Counted from the stretch's first letter, positions 24,610 through 38,621 are shown. The stretch is DNA of 49,500 nt from Saksenaea vasiformis B4078 (GCA_000697055.1 JNDT01001698.1:1-49500); one strand, 5' to 3'. Made by a program: numbers and translations. Notes: generated by a model not told the origin, from the sequence alone.

Positions 24610-26391
24610 ATGCGTACGCAAGAAAGCTGTTCTTTAAAGCATAAAGTGTTGCGGTATTTTCGAAGATTCCCGTCGACTCCGTCATTACTGATGAACGGTC
24701 ATTCTTCGTCATCGACATCATGCAGTACAAAAGACAAACCGTCGCAAAAACCAGTAACCCATGAACGGTCTGCTTCGTTGTCTACAGCACGATCAAAGCC
24801 TTGTCGTACGCTTGTTCGCATCGACGAAGGATTTCATCAATCGCATAAGACGTCGTCCTGTGGACTCTCATTGGTCGACAGTACACATAAGATTGGTAAA
24901 TGATCGTCTTTATGGGGAAAAAGAAGTTGTTTTTATTTTTATCCTTAACCCCTCTACTTCTTTTTCTGTTCTCTATCTGTCTCTCTCTCTCTCTCTCTGT
25001 GTTGTGTGCGTCTCTCTCCTTTTTTTTTTCATCTTCTTGCTTGCCATGCACGACAAGATTTTCTGAAAGCATTACCAGTGGAGTTGGCTATGCTGATTCT
25101 TTCATTCTGCGACCCAAAGACATTAGGGGTGCTCTTGACTGTGTCACGGCGCTGGCATCGGCTCAGTCGAGATGGATTACTGTGGCGTGAAAAATATTTC
25201 CAGCATTGGCCACAGGCCCAACAGGAAAAGAGTGGGGTGGATTACAGATCACTGTACCAGCGGCGCAGTCTGCTAGATCAGCGCTGGCAGAAAGGCAAGA
25301 ATGCCACGCGGTGCATCGTGGGTCACTCCGACAGTATCTATTGTGTCCAGTTCGACGCTCACAAGATTGTCACTGGTAGTCGTGACCGAACCATAAAATT
25401 CTGGGATATGAAAGGACAATGTTTACGGACCTTGTTAGGTCATTATGCATCCGTGCTCTGCTTACAATACGACGACGCGATCATGGTGTCAGGATCGTCC
25501 GATCATACCATTCTGGTCTGGAGTATGACGTCGTACACCATCCTCCAGCGCATCCATGGCCACTCCATGGGTGTCCTTGACGTCTGCTTTGATGCCACGT
25601 ACATTGCGAGCTGCTCCAAAGACTCAACCATCCGGCTATGGAACCGTCATGATGGCAGCCTTGTCCGCACTCTGCAAGGTCACCGCGGCCCCGTCAATGC
25701 CATCCAATTCAAAGGCACGCGCCTGGTGTCGGCGTCAGGTGACGCGGTCATCAAACTGTGGGATATGGAGACCGGCCAATGTGTTCGCGACTTCATTGGC
25801 CACTCACGCGGCCTTGCCTGTATCCGATTCAACGGAAAACGCATTGTAAGCGGAAGCAATGACAATAAAATCAAGGTCTGGGACGCTGGTAAGAAAAAAA
25901 AAAGCCTTCCCTGGTTATTTTGTAGGATAATAAAAAACATGTAACCTCACCATTTTCTTTTTTTTTTTTTCTCTTGTTACGCAGATACTGGTCAATGCAT
26001 GCTGACGTGCGAAGGTAAGCGTTTACTATAAACCATTGCACATTGGGAAAATGGGGAAAAACAAGAGCTCGTGCTCATGCGTCAAAATTGTAGGTCACAC
26101 GGGTCTTGTCCGAGCACTTCATTTCGATGACAAAAAGATCGTTAGTGGTGGCTACGATCAGAGTATTCGTGTGTGGGATATTAAGACAGGCGATTGTCTG
26201 TTAAATTATCAGTGTTGTCACTCAAGCTGGGTTTTTGATGTCATGTTTAATGAAACCAAAATTATCAGGCAAGTGTCAGTTCAGTCAATTATTATTTACC
26301 TAGCCTTGACATCTTGAGCAGCACAAGTCAAGACCAAAAGATCATCATTATGGATTTTGCACATGGCATCGATACCAAACATATTCTCTAA
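24610..26391 (+). CDS. F-box/WD40 protein, SCF substrate receptor
   Basis: Five exons: 24610-24895, 25058-25888, 25985-26014, 26094-26268 and 26319-26391, giving 464 residues. An F-box (about 96-140) carries L-P-V-E-L-A-M-L-I-L-S-F and V-S-R-R-W-H-R-L. Seven WD40 repeats follow, each with a GH and a W-D or equivalent ending, for example G-S-R-D-R-T-I-K-F-W-D and G-G-Y-D-Q-S-I-R-V-W-D. The last blade ends in S-S-S-Q-D-Q-K-I-I-I-M-D. By family (Cdc4, Met30, beta-TrCP, Pof-type) it recruits substrates to an SCF ubiquitin ligase through Skp1. The final intron uses a GC donor (GCAAGT at 26269). Exon 3 is only 30 nt. AATAAA motifs near 26546 probably serve as the poly(A) signal. The first exon is Ser/Thr-rich and its start is the least secure part. 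Confidence 0.9.
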
Positions 26392-26641
26392 CTCTTGATA
26401 GCAAACAAACCCAGGTATTATTTTGTGGAATGCGTGTACAGACCAAAAGGCGGGTTTGGAAGTCGCCTACTACAACAACAACAACAACAACTACTACTAC
26501 TACTACTACAACCCTTTTTTTTTTTTACTACACTACTACTGCCATAATAAATAAATAAAGAGAAAAAACGGTGTGTGTCGGTTCTTTTCTTTTTTTTTAC
26601 ATTTTTCATCACCCTACTATCTTTTTTCTTTTACTTATAAA

Positions 26642-26761
26642 ATGAATAAGCTCTTACTCGTCGTTGTCTTTGTTTCCTTGGTTTGCGTTGGTGCGAGGCC
26701 TTGCAACTGTGGCTGTCCGTCCTGCGGTGGACATGTTGACGGTGCCCACGAGATGGAATGA
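26642..26761 (+). CDS. Small secreted cysteine-rich peptide
   Basis: A 39-codon, single-exon frame. Residues 1-18 (M-N-K-L-L-L-V-V-V-F-V-S-L-V-C-V-G-A) form a good signal peptide with an Ala at the likely cleavage point. The mature part would be about 20 residues with four closely spaced cysteines (C-N-C-G-C-P-S-C-G-G), followed by a His/Glu-containing acidic tail. It has its own T-rich leader and an AATAAA at 26821-26826, 60 bp after the stop, so it looks like an independent gene. The function is unknown. The Cys cluster could bind metal or form disulfides. Nothing in the sequence shows toxicity or a host role. Confidence 0.6.
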   Translation: MNKLLLVVVFVSLVCVGARPCNCGCPSCGGHVDGAHEME

Positions 26762-27441
26762 TCTACTCCGCAGCACAGAAGATCGCCGTCCTGCTTGCTT
26801 GAAACTTTTTTAATTATCGCAATAAAGAACAGCTTGTACGACATACAAACAAATAAGCAAATAAACAAGAATCACGGCATTGCCGAATAAAGAAGTCCTA
26901 GGAGCTTAAGGCAAATTAGAAAAGAGGAAGATGTTCCACAATGAGAAAGAAAAAAAAAAGGAGACGACAACTAAACGTTGCATTAGACACGAGGGATCTG
27001 GGAGAAGAAGAAAGAAAGAAAGAAAAAGAGCGCCTATGGTGGCACACGATGGAGGAGTCGAACGACCCATTTCTTTTTCTTTTCTTTTTTTTTTCCGATG
27101 ACACATGGCCCTGTTCTCAAGGTTTAACCGTTTGCATTTTATGTGACATGTTTGTGTTATCTGAATACGATCTTGCTGAATTGGCGTACAGATCGTTGGA
27201 AATTAGCCGGAAGAAGGTCGTGTACGACCAAAGGGTTTTGGTTCCGAAAGTTCTTGGTCATCCTTATTCTGCAGCGAACGCCGGTTGTCGATCACAGTTG
27301 TCATGGATAAGGAGAGCATAGGGTACTATCTTCTTTTTTTTCCCGTTTATTGTTATTATTTCATGTTATAACAGAAAGAAAAAAAAGAAAGGCGACGATA
27401 AGATTTTGGTATGCAGTATGAGTAAAAAAATGTGTGACAAG
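26762..27441. other. Convergent intergenic region
   Basis: 680 bp holding the 3' UTR of the small peptide gene and the 3' side of the thioesterase gene. A 126-codon open frame at 26941-27321 (+) starts with a Lys/Arg run from an A tract and shows no motif or splice support. Confidence 0.5.
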
Positions 27442-28562
27442 TTAGAGTTTGGATGGCGTGGTAGGTGTATTACGGTTCCAAGGAAGAGCAAGCACTTGAT
27501 GTCTATAGAAATAAAGTTAGCATTCTGTGCTGGGGTTTTGGCTGTTTTTTTTTTCTTTTACCTTGTGAGTGCCATGAGGTTTCCCTCTTCATCAAAGAGG
27601 GCGCCGTCCAAATCGAACCGGCCATTGATGATATGCGAGCTAATAAAGTGGCAAGGTACTTTGAAACCAGATGGAATGCGTTTGAATTGGATCTCCAGTT
27701 GCATGGTGGCGCACCAGACTCTACCACCAAGCACGGTTGTGCCGAGATTGGCAGGAGGTGAGATGAACATGTCGGACCAGTACGGAATCGACTTGAAATC
27801 GAGCGGCCGACCGTCTCGGAACTGAATGATCTGTTGGTGCTCAGACTTTCCCGGAAGTTGCTCCCCGTTCTCGAGCTGCACCGGCATAATGTGTTTATTC
27901 GCTTTGCAAATGACATGCTCCCCCATGGTCTCGTACATAAATTCTTCCATTGTCTCCTCCTTTGGAGGCAGCCATGGCTTGTGAAGATGGGTGAGGCCCT
28001 GTTCCTGGTGCATGTTACCCATGGTGACAACATTGTATACATTTTCCACATAATCCGCGGGCTTGTAGTCATCCAAAGAAGTAATCACGGTCTGCTTGTC
28101 CCTTGGCTGCTTTAACATAGCACGCGAAACACAGTATCCCTTGCGACTTGTCTTTATATCTTCAATTTCAATGACGACAGGACCAGGGATGGTTTTTCGC
28201 AAAAAGAAAGAATTCAGAGCAATCGGATGTTGCTGATGTCTCTGGCTATAATGCTGCAATATAGCATCCATCACGACAGAGAGAACATAACCGCCCTAGC
28301 AAGTCACGTCTTAGTACCATGTAGGCCCTCTCTCTCTCTCTCTCTTTCTGGGAAAACCAACTTACACTAGAAGGTTCACCCACAGTCCAAGTCTATACTC
28401 TATCTGTTAAGCAATCACCAAATGCATGTGTTATGTTTTGCTTACGTTATCGGTATAGCCTGTGTAGACAGCATGGCCTGAAGGTGCAGTACCAAGGTAT
28501 TTTGTGCAGGTCGCCTTATCAAAGGCGTAAGCTTCTTGCTGAGACTCCTTTGAGACTTCCAT
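27442..28562 (-). CDS. Peroxisomal acyl-CoA thioesterase-like protein
   Basis: Three exons: 28562-28446, 28295-27562 and 27502-27442, giving 303 residues. The protein has a double hot-dog thioesterase layout. The N-terminal part has G-G-Y-V-L-S-V-V-M-D-A-I near the first splice junction and a P-G-P-V-V-I-E-I-E-D-I strand. The C-terminal part has G-R-P-L-D-F-K-S-I-P, and later F-D-L-D-G-A-L-F-D-E-E-G-N-L. By family (TesB/4HBT_3-like) it hydrolyses acyl-CoA esters. Splicing at 27562/27502, with a CTAAC branch site before the acceptor, adds a short exon whose last three residues are S-K-L. This is a classical type 1 peroxisomal targeting signal, so a role in beta-oxidation is inferred. The substrate is unknown. 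It lies head-to-tail with the GATA gene on the same strand. Confidence 0.88.
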
Positions 28563-28931
28563 GGTGATCAGTGCAATGTAAAATAACAATCAGATCTAAG
28601 ATACACGTGGCGCAACTTATATATATTTATTGACAGGGCGGATGTTTAAAAAAGAAAAAAGAAATTGATAATCCTGAATGTCGGTGTTTGGTCGGACGAA
28701 CCATTTTTCCAGGTACAGAAAATAGAAGAAATTTTTTTCTCTTTTATTAGCGTGCTTCTCCCCCCTTTTTTTTTTCTGGTATGCTGATGAAAAAGGCAAG
28801 GAATAATAATAAAAAAAAACCATGGAACCAAAATTTACAAAAAAAAAAAAGAAGAAAGGCACAAACAATTAGAAGAAGAAGGTGGGTATCTTTGAGTTCT
28901 ATTAGCTAGGGTAGTTTGTAAATTAGAAGCG
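28563..28931. promoter_or_regulatory. Thioesterase promoter and GATA 3' UTR
   Basis: 369 bp between two minus-strand genes. It is A/T-rich with several homopolymers. No distinct regulatory motif stands out. Confidence 0.5.
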
Positions 28932-30758
28932 TCATGCTCCATCCAATCGCATCGCTTTGGATGATCTATGTGGTTGCTGAAGTGTTGCATTCTCGCAACG
29001 TTGTCGTTTCTTAATCACATCGGTCTTCATGGATAACGGTCGTTGTTTCTGATGTAATTTGAGACTAAGAAACACAAGTTGGTATGAGTAAAGAAACAAA
29101 TGGATTCGATCTTTTTTTTTTTTTTTTTACTTACTAGAGGCCACAGGCATTACACAAAGGCGCCCCTTCTGCATCGCGACGCCACAGTGGTGTCTTTTGC
29201 GTTCCGCAATTAAAGCAGACCGGTTGAACCGCGTCTTCCTCTGCACGCGTTGCATGCTGTTTCAGATCCTTTGGTCGATGCTTGTTATGTAATTTATAAC
29301 TAGAACAAAAAGTTCGTCTTAATACAAATACGGCTCACATTTGTTTGCTTTGACTTACTATAAACCGCATGCGTTGCACAACAATTCGTCGTTTACCGAT
29401 CGCCGCCACAGCGGAGTCGATGTTGTTTGACAGTTGTTGCAAATGGCGGACTTATCCTCAGCTGGTGAACTGTTGATAGGGAAAGGACGCCGGGCAGGGG
29501 GTGGCGAATTGGATCGGGAACCCGGCACCGATCGGCTCGCAACAGGTACAAACTGGACCTGGCTCCATTCGCTCGGTGCGGGTGCCCTTGTTGTGGTAAT
29601 AACAGAGGAAGGGGGATGGGTCACTGTTGCCGCTGCTGATACTGCTACTGTAGTGGCCGACGTTGTCGTTATTCCGGGGGCATAACCGCCCCACATCGCA
29701 TTCTGTTGTAACTGTGCAGTTCCGGGTGATAGTAGACGTTCTGCTGTGGCTAGTGTTTCTCTTGGCAACGAAGCAAGTAATTTGTTGTGGAGCGTGCCGG
29801 CGGGTGTCGGTGGAGTGGGTTCTGCTGTGACATAAAGGGCAGATGGATAGGTAGTGCATTGAAAGGGTGCAATCGAGTAGGATTCGAGCGCCTGAAGATC
29901 AGACATTGCGTTGGGAAGAGAGAGCATGGTGGTGGCGGGTTGTGGTGCAAATGATAATGGTGGGATGGGTTGTTGTTGTTGTTGTTGCTGTTGTTGGGTC
30001 ATGGGTAACGCACCGCTGAGATCAAGTGGTTGAATGCCACTAAAAATATTCTGAATCGCGTTATCCAGTTCCATTCCCGTTATTGGCATCTCCCCAGGGA
30101 TTGGATCAAGCAGGTTTTGGATATCCTTAAATCCAAAAATATCATCCAATTCAACCACCTGATCACCTTGCTGATCTGAGCTGAATTTTTGAAGCACAAA
30201 TTGCTGTTGCTGCTGCTGCTGCTGATTAGGAGTACTGCTACTCTCCCATGCTGTTGTATTGGGTTGCGGTGCTACGAAGGGTTGGGGTGGGGTACTGCTG
30301 CTGGTGCTACTTGTCGTCGTCGTTGTTGCTGTTGTTGGTGGCGGGGAAGGAGTACTCTGTTGGACATCCATACTCGTACTCGTTTGCTGATAGATACGTT
30401 CCTGTTGCTGTTTCTGATGTTTACGAAGCATTTGACGGTAGCGAGCTTGTTGTTGCTTATCTGCTGTCACATTCTCCCGAGACTTATCTGCAGCGTTATC
30501 AAGGCGTTCCGTCGAATCCTTTTCTTTGCCATTCGTTACGGCGGATCGCGTTGTCGATTTCGGCTTTTGGTCAGAGGAGATATTGTGTGCAAACCATAAT
30601 CTCCAGGACAGATTTTCTAATCGAGAGCCATTTTCGAGAGAGTCTTTTACTTTGGTACACATTCGCCATGTCTTTGAAAGGTCATCTTCTGAATCGAGCT
30701 GGAACAAAGGAGAAAACGTCTTATTGCCACCCTTAATTTTAAGTGCGATGGGTGCCAT
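28932..30758 (-). CDS. GATA-type transcription factor with two zinc fingers and DUF1752
   Basis: Three exons: 30758-29359, 29299-29135 and 29064-28932, giving 565 residues. Near the N terminus, L-S-K-T-W-R followed by [12 protein letters not shown] is the DUF1752 motif known from AreA/Nit2-type nitrogen regulators. The middle is rich in Gln, Thr, Ser and Pro with several polyQ tracts. Two C-x2-C-x17/18-C-x2-C fingers follow at about 443-476 and 495-525. Both have T-P-L-W-R-R and C-N-A-C-G-L. Each finger is cut by an intron in the Tyr codon right after C-N-A-C-G-L, at the same phase (TA|T). Two fingers are typical of the siderophore/light GATA groups, while DUF1752 is typical of one-finger nitrogen regulators, so orthology is open. 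The start is the ATG at 30758. The frame is also open a little farther upstream, but without a better ATG. Confidence 0.9.
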
Positions 30759-31608
30759 GATCGAGGTTATGGGGTAAAAAAGAAAAGAAGTAGGAAAATA
30801 AGGGAAAAAAAAAGGTGATAATTCTGAGCTATCTCTCTCCTCTAGCTTGGTTGGGGAGAAAAGTGTGCGGGCGGGCGGCTTACAAAGCAAATGGGCTGAG
30901 ATACTGGGGCGATTTCAAATTGCGAAAAAGGGAAAAAATGAGGTGAGTCCTTTTCAAAGGGAAAAAATGAGAGAGAAGCAAAAATAAGCCAGAAAAGCTT
31001 CAAAAATAGGTTATTTTTATAAGATTTCTTGGGGTTTTGCCTCTTGTCATTTGTCTGCTATTTTGCCACAATTCTTTCACCGATGATACAATCTGGTGGA
31101 AGAGCACAGACCAGTTGACCCACGAGCCCATGACCCTCGTGAACCATTGCTGTCGTCATTGAAACTAGCCTCGTCAAATACAAATCCATCATGTACTGAA
31201 TCTTAAATAGCATTTATGGTAGATGACATTCAAAGTCTGTCAGAGGTTCCTGCCATACGGATCGTCATCAGCAAAAAGTTAATTCTCCCGATGACGTTGG
31301 CTGGGGTATGTACATCGGAAAGGAACTCCGCTGACCATGAGTTCGGTGCAGATGTTTCTTTAACCCAATAATCCAATCGGAATTCAATCTATTTAGCTCC
31401 GAGAAGGTGGTGAGCTCTTTTTTTTATTTTTTTTATTTTGTTCTATCCAATCAAACACAAGTTTATTTTCTTCTGCGAATTTGACATTACATCACTGGTT
31501 GAAAATATTCATTTCATTTGTCTTGACTACATGAAGTGCCCTTCTGCAGTTGAGTGGAATGTCTTTTTCCCCACATGCATGCAGAAGTTGAATCCAGATC
31601 CTAGACTA

Positions 31609-31641
<33 letters not shown>

Positions 31642-34600
31642 AAGAGGCACACACTTAATGGTTTTCCCTTGTATGTTCATCAGGCGACTTATCACGCCTT
31701 TTGTCGCAAGCTTTCATGCATTTACCACCCTGCTTCTAAAAAAAAAACTTATGATCTACATTGTAAAAAAAAAAAAAAAGAACTGAAGACAGAGACCTTT
31801 TGGGATGCATCTCCCCATATCTTTGGCAAATTCTACGACAACAACGACAACATACTGGCGCCATTTGTCGCTTGCAGACAGTATATACACGTTTTATAGC
31901 TGTATTGGTTTATTATAACCATCCTAATCTATGCGTTCCATTGACGGAAGAGACTAACAAGCAACAATGGTGTCAATTAATGAGATGCGAGCTCAAGAAT
32001 AAAATGGGTAGTAGTGCATTCTGTTCTTTTTGTCAGGAGAATGCGAATCGCATAAGCTGTATTCTCTAACAGATGAGCCACTGCATCTACAACAGTTGCC
32101 TCGTTCATTATTTATGCGATTTGATGCATCCCTTATTTGTTACCTGAAATGGGCACCTAATATTTTCTATTACTTCTAGAATATTACGTCTAGAACGTCC
32201 TGCATCGAGGTAATTTGCATGACACGGTTTGACATTGAGATCATCTTACTTCCATTTTGACTCGCGATAGTATGATTAGAAAGCCATCCTTCTGATACCA
32301 AAAGAGAACAAGGCTTTTCCCTGTTCATAAACTTCACAAGAAAATGCTGCAAGTGCGATGAACATAGCCATAGCCTGAACTCGACACAACGCGAAAACAT
32401 TTCTGCCGTGATGTATGAAACGGTGATACGCATTTTTTCCTTGGCAACACGTTAACGTGCACTGAACAGTTTAGCAAGAAAAATGCATTTGAATTATTCA
32501 TCGTATGCTTTATAACGTTGTCAAAAGTCGCATGTTCGTATATCGTGCTCTCACTGGCCTACCTGTCATCTTTTAGGTGAAAAGCACAGATTTTGCTGGA
32601 ATCGCAATACCCAAGACCGGGCTGTCTACTTGACCGAACTTCGGATCAAAAAATCAAGATAAAGCAAAATGTGACTAGTTGCAGTTATCGAATACTGAAT
32701 TCCCGGATTTCTGTGATAATACGGAATTCAGAGACTGTAAAGATACTTTGGAAAGTCAGTGCACATTCAATTGTACCCATTGATGCATCTTTATTAATGG
32801 TGCATTAGTGAAACCAAATATACATTGATAAAAGAGAAAGACAGTGTCCAGTTGGATGTAGTTAACGCGGAGGAATCACAGGAAATCGCTGTAAGGTTGA
32901 CTGTCGGTATTTGGAATGTTTGGAAACGCGATAAATTACAGGATTTTCATAAAAAGTAGCCTTAAAAATTGGATAAAAGACGCAGTGGGGATAAGGTGTT
33001 CCCGCTGGAAGCTCGGGGTATCCGTGTGCATAAGCTGATCCATGGATCTGCTTACACCGTGAGACATTACATTACTCCAGCCAATCACTTCATCCTTCTC
33101 TTTCCTGCATCAGTGGATTTCAAGAGACCTACTTACTACCAGCCTACACTTGATTATATCACATTAGCGATTAAGAAAGACCGGTAGAATACGTTACCCT
33201 TATCATGTTGGTACAACGAGATGGCTCTGCTCACCAGAGGAGCAGGAGGAGTCCTACTGTGTATCAATTGCAACTACTTTATCCTAGAGATGCTTAGTAC
33301 GATCCAGACGTTGAATTGATCAACTCCTGATGAATGTTGTTGGGGTTTAAAAATGGCACAGGTTGCTCTTTGGTGAATTGTCGAGTCGTATCGCTTTGAG
33401 GCCAATATAAAGGAGCAACCCAGATATATTGCTTTTGCAACCATGCATACAATTTGGTGGAACAAGAGGTCTCCCAAACACGGTGGTAGCACCAGCCGCT
33501 ATACTCATTTGACCGACATGTGCAACTGCATCTATTAGGGTCCAATTTTCATCAACAGCTCGACTGTTTGGTGCAGAGCATTATCACTGTGCACAAACGA
33601 TGTGCGTATGAAGCCCTTATCTAGCTAAGCTTTAATGGGCTACACAGGTATTCCAAAGACATGCATGGCAGAAAAAGTCGCGTCTTTTCGATTTGAAAGA
33701 GATCAAGACATCGCGAACTGTCTAAACAGACGATACACGCAAAATGAAAGTTTGATCATGACTTATCAAAAAGGCTGAGACATTTCACTGGTTTACAAGA
33801 TCATTTCTTTTTGCAGAGTGCATTCCTATGATTAACTTCATTCATATTATTATACCGAGGTCATTTGAGTGTACATGTGATCTTACCACTATTTGAAAGT
33901 AAAGAGCATGTCATCTTATTCTCTCGCCGTGAGGCAACCTGTATGTATATTTCATGAAGAAGATAGCTAAAAATGAAACGTTCTCTGTTCCAGCGAATCA
34001 TTGTGTAATTTGATATTGCAGACCTTTGAACATTACACTGTAGTAGCGGGGTTTGCACCGTCAGCTGCTAGTGCGTTACTAATTGTTAATGCAAGCTCTG
34101 TATTCTGACACCTGTTGAGCTAATTCACGGTTACACCGAACTTTTCAGTGATTCTTCTCTATGCGCGTCATCAGTGAAATAATGAAGGGTCATGCTTTGA
34201 CTTGGGGTAGACGGTCAATCCTGGTCAACTTGGTTTCCAGTCAACGCAGAAAGTAACTTTTTGAGTAGAAAGGTGTTAGACTCCGCCTTAACACATCCCA
34301 AATCTGTTCAACCGCAATGTGGAATCGGAGACGTTAATAGATCTCAATCTTTTAATCAACGAACGAAGGGTCTCGAGCCGTTTTTGAAACTCAGGTGCGA
34401 AATCAGGTCCCAAACATATACAATAGCTAATCTGCTTTCCTGCTGGTATCCATGTCGAACACTTCGCTGTCCAACTTTTTCTAAGAACGTGCTATCGAAC
34501 GTCATCGTCATCACGCGGAGCCTGGACTTATAGAGTGCAAATGATCTTAACCCAGTGATCTTCAGTGCGGACCGCGTGCTCTCTTACTCAAAGAAGATGT

Positions 34601-37300
34601 TCTTCTCTTTTCTTTTTTCCTTTCTCTCACCTATACTAGCTTATTTTTTTTTCTTCTTCTTGTATTCGTTTATCAAATTTCGTCATTGTCTTAAACATTG
34701 TTGCTATTAAAAAAGTTCTGGATTTCTGCATCTTGTTGTGCGGGAGCTGCAGTTTTCCGTCATGACTCCATCGCATGCATACAATGCACTTGATTTTATT
34801 GGTTGAAATAAGAAGCATTCATCGCAAAGGGCCGATGAGATCCTAAAAGTCATCCAGATTGATGATGATGATGAGGCAGACCTATTTACTTTGCAATTCC
34901 CTTAACAAAGCAAACAAATATTGGGGTTTTCATTGTTTATCAACTAGTGAGGACTTAGGGAGGCAAAAAAAAAAAAAGACAAGCCTTACTGCATAGATTT
35001 CATTATTCCGATAGGTTGCGTTAGTAACAGAGCTGGCTGGCTATAACGCTTCTTCTTTTCTTTTTTTTTTCTTGTCCGCATGAACGTCAAGGGGAAAGTC
35101 AGGGTCCAAACCATAATCATCCGAGGTCATTTGCATCATACGACATGGGCGTTTAAGGTACTTTGCTATTTGCTCATGCTCGTTTTTGTATTCCAAAGAA
35201 GTCTTTTTTAAATCATGCACGTTTACGCATAGTATAGGATAAATCCCTAACCGGATTACACACTATGCCCTTTCCATGCATTTATTCACGCCGACAAAAA
35301 GCTTGTCTTGCATTGAAGAGGAAGGGGATTGTTGTTGTCATTTGCTTCAGCAATAAATACATACGTATGGTCCATCGTTTGAGAGGAAAGGGCAAGGTGT
35401 AGCGAATGTTTTCGGGAATTAGCGCGATAAGCGTTAGGTGAAACAGCTATGCGGGGCAGGGCTTTTGTATGCACAGCATTCCGTTACTAGAGGCGTTTGG
35501 CCTGTAAACAGTTGAGCCAACCAAAACAAAAAAAAAAGCACTCAAGCCTACATTATGTATACGCAGCTTGCATTACATTAGTTAGTTCATGTAGAATCTT
35601 TGCATTTGGCAGAACTGTAATTCGAACATGATTTTTGACGCAAATAAACATCCGACAGGTTGCGTACTAAACAATGGTTCACGCGGTGTTCGTTGTGGAT
35701 CTAGAACTGCCTAATGCCACTGTGTTTCGTCCAAAAAAAGTAAAAGAATGCTCCACACAAAAAAAAAGCCCCGTGAACAAGTCGTTCGTTTAGGAGATTT
35801 TTTCTTCATTTTGACTAGCCAAGCGAAAGCTCGTTCTAGATAATGAAGGACGTGTCTGTCCATTCATTGACTGTGGATAAAGGAAGCATGTTCAATCCAT
35901 GGTACTCATTCTGTCAACACTTGACCAGTAGGACGGAGAAGGATCAACAATCGGCATTGATTGCATGTAAGATTGACCACGCGAGACAGGTTTCACATGG
36001 TCTATTTCTTGCAAATGCTCTCTCTACTTAGCATCCGCATTCGGACAAGCAGGATCAACAACGTTGTTTGACGATCCTACATTGAAAGTAGCCTGGTTTT
36101 TTTTCTTTCATTACTCATCCTGCCCAGATCGGTGAGCCAAGTGATTGTTGCATTAAAAGATTTTGTTTATTACTAATGGGTTGGATCTAGACAGAAACCA
36201 TTGGACCAATGTACATACTTCGATTTGCTTACGAACAAACTTCATGCGCAGTTTTTGTGTGACATGTGCAACTCACACCTCAGCCACGTTACTACGGTTT
36301 GCGCATGTGAACTATACCTTTTTTTTTTTTTACAGAAGACGGCTTTAGGAGAAATTTCGCTCCGTTTTGCAATCCATGATCCATTGTCATTGCTATGCTG
36401 TTTATTGAACACACTTCTACGCTAATCTATATAAATTTTGCGCGCATGAGGAGCCACTTTTACGCTAAGCAAAGAATCAAATATGCGTTCGTTAATACCT
36501 AAGTTGGTAACAAATTCATACACCACTTACATCGACGCGGCCCCTCGATGGACGCGAAATTCATATAGACAGCATAGAAATCTGTTAATGGTTAGCAAAT
36601 GGAATAATACTTAATTGTCAGTTTACTTACCCCCGAAGTGTATTCCCGTAAGTTCACGGGGGCCGCACCCCGCACCGTGATGGGTGGGGATGGGAGAAGG
36701 GAGCAGATTGGCATGAAGTGTGACCAATTGTAATGCACTGCAGAGGACTTGAAGCGATACAACGTCCAGCAATCTATTGTACAAGATGAGTGATGCTGAG
36801 CGCGACATTATTTATTTTACTTAAATGATTGGTAAAGGCGCCACCACAGCCGAGACGGTTCGGGACAGAGGTCATACAAGCTAAACAAATTCATCAAAAG
36901 ACATGAGTGATCCTGGATGTGTATTCCATTAAAAGTACATACCGGGAACGTAAAATGAACAGATCCAAAGACAAAAAAAATTCATGCGTCCCTTTAAATA
37001 CTGCCCATTTTACGCGTTCCGATTGGTACGTTGGGGAACCTATTGCAATGGACCAGCGCGATACGCTTTTGATTCAGCAGTAAACGTGCACGATTCTCTG
37101 CGCAAAAGCTCTCGGATAGCCACCGCAAGATTGGTTTGGTACCAATGCAAAGTAGAATTTAGATGACGCAAATGTGTATTCAAAATCCAATATTTTTTTG
37201 CTTCTGCGTGTGTACAATGTTATTTTTAAAATAGACGGGGGAGAAAAAAGGCGTGTGTGTGTTCAAGTTACTATAAGACAGAAGTTTTGGGTAATATGAT
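30759..37300. other. 6.5 kb without a recognisable gene
   Basis: The first few hundred bases are the GATA promoter and leader. The remainder holds many open frames of 60-90 codons on both strands with no motif I can name. Longer or better-looking ones are 31800-32069 (+), 32969-33187 (+), 33294-33545 (-), 34261-34533 (+) and 36623-36808 (-). Their scattered, stop-ridden character suggests decayed mobile or duplicated sequence, but I cannot assign a family. An AG array lies at about 31609-31635. Confidence 0.45.
31609..31635. repeat. AG dinucleotide repeat
   Basis: About thirteen tandem AG units in gene-poor DNA. Confidence 0.9.
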
Positions 37301-38454
<1,154 letters not shown>

Positions 38455-38621
38455 GGCGAAAAAGTTTTTAGAGAGGGCGTTTCCCAATTTTATCAGCGGC
38501 TATACGAATTTTTTTTCTTTCCCGACTGAGTAAGGAGAGAGAATAATAATAAAAAAATCAGGTGCGGGGAGATGTGGACGCTCTCTCTCTCACACACACA
38601 CAACCACACATAGATATACAT

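Noticed and set aside
26941..27321. 126-codon plus-strand open frame
   Set aside because: It starts in an A tract giving poly-Lys/Arg, contains a poly-Phe run and lies in the convergent 3' region.
27834..28115. 93-codon plus-strand open frame
   Set aside because: Antisense to the well-supported thioesterase exon.
34261..34533. 90-codon frame with a possible retroelement look on either strand
   Set aside because: No reverse transcriptase, integrase or transposase motif could be named. The resemblance was too weak to report as a mobile element.
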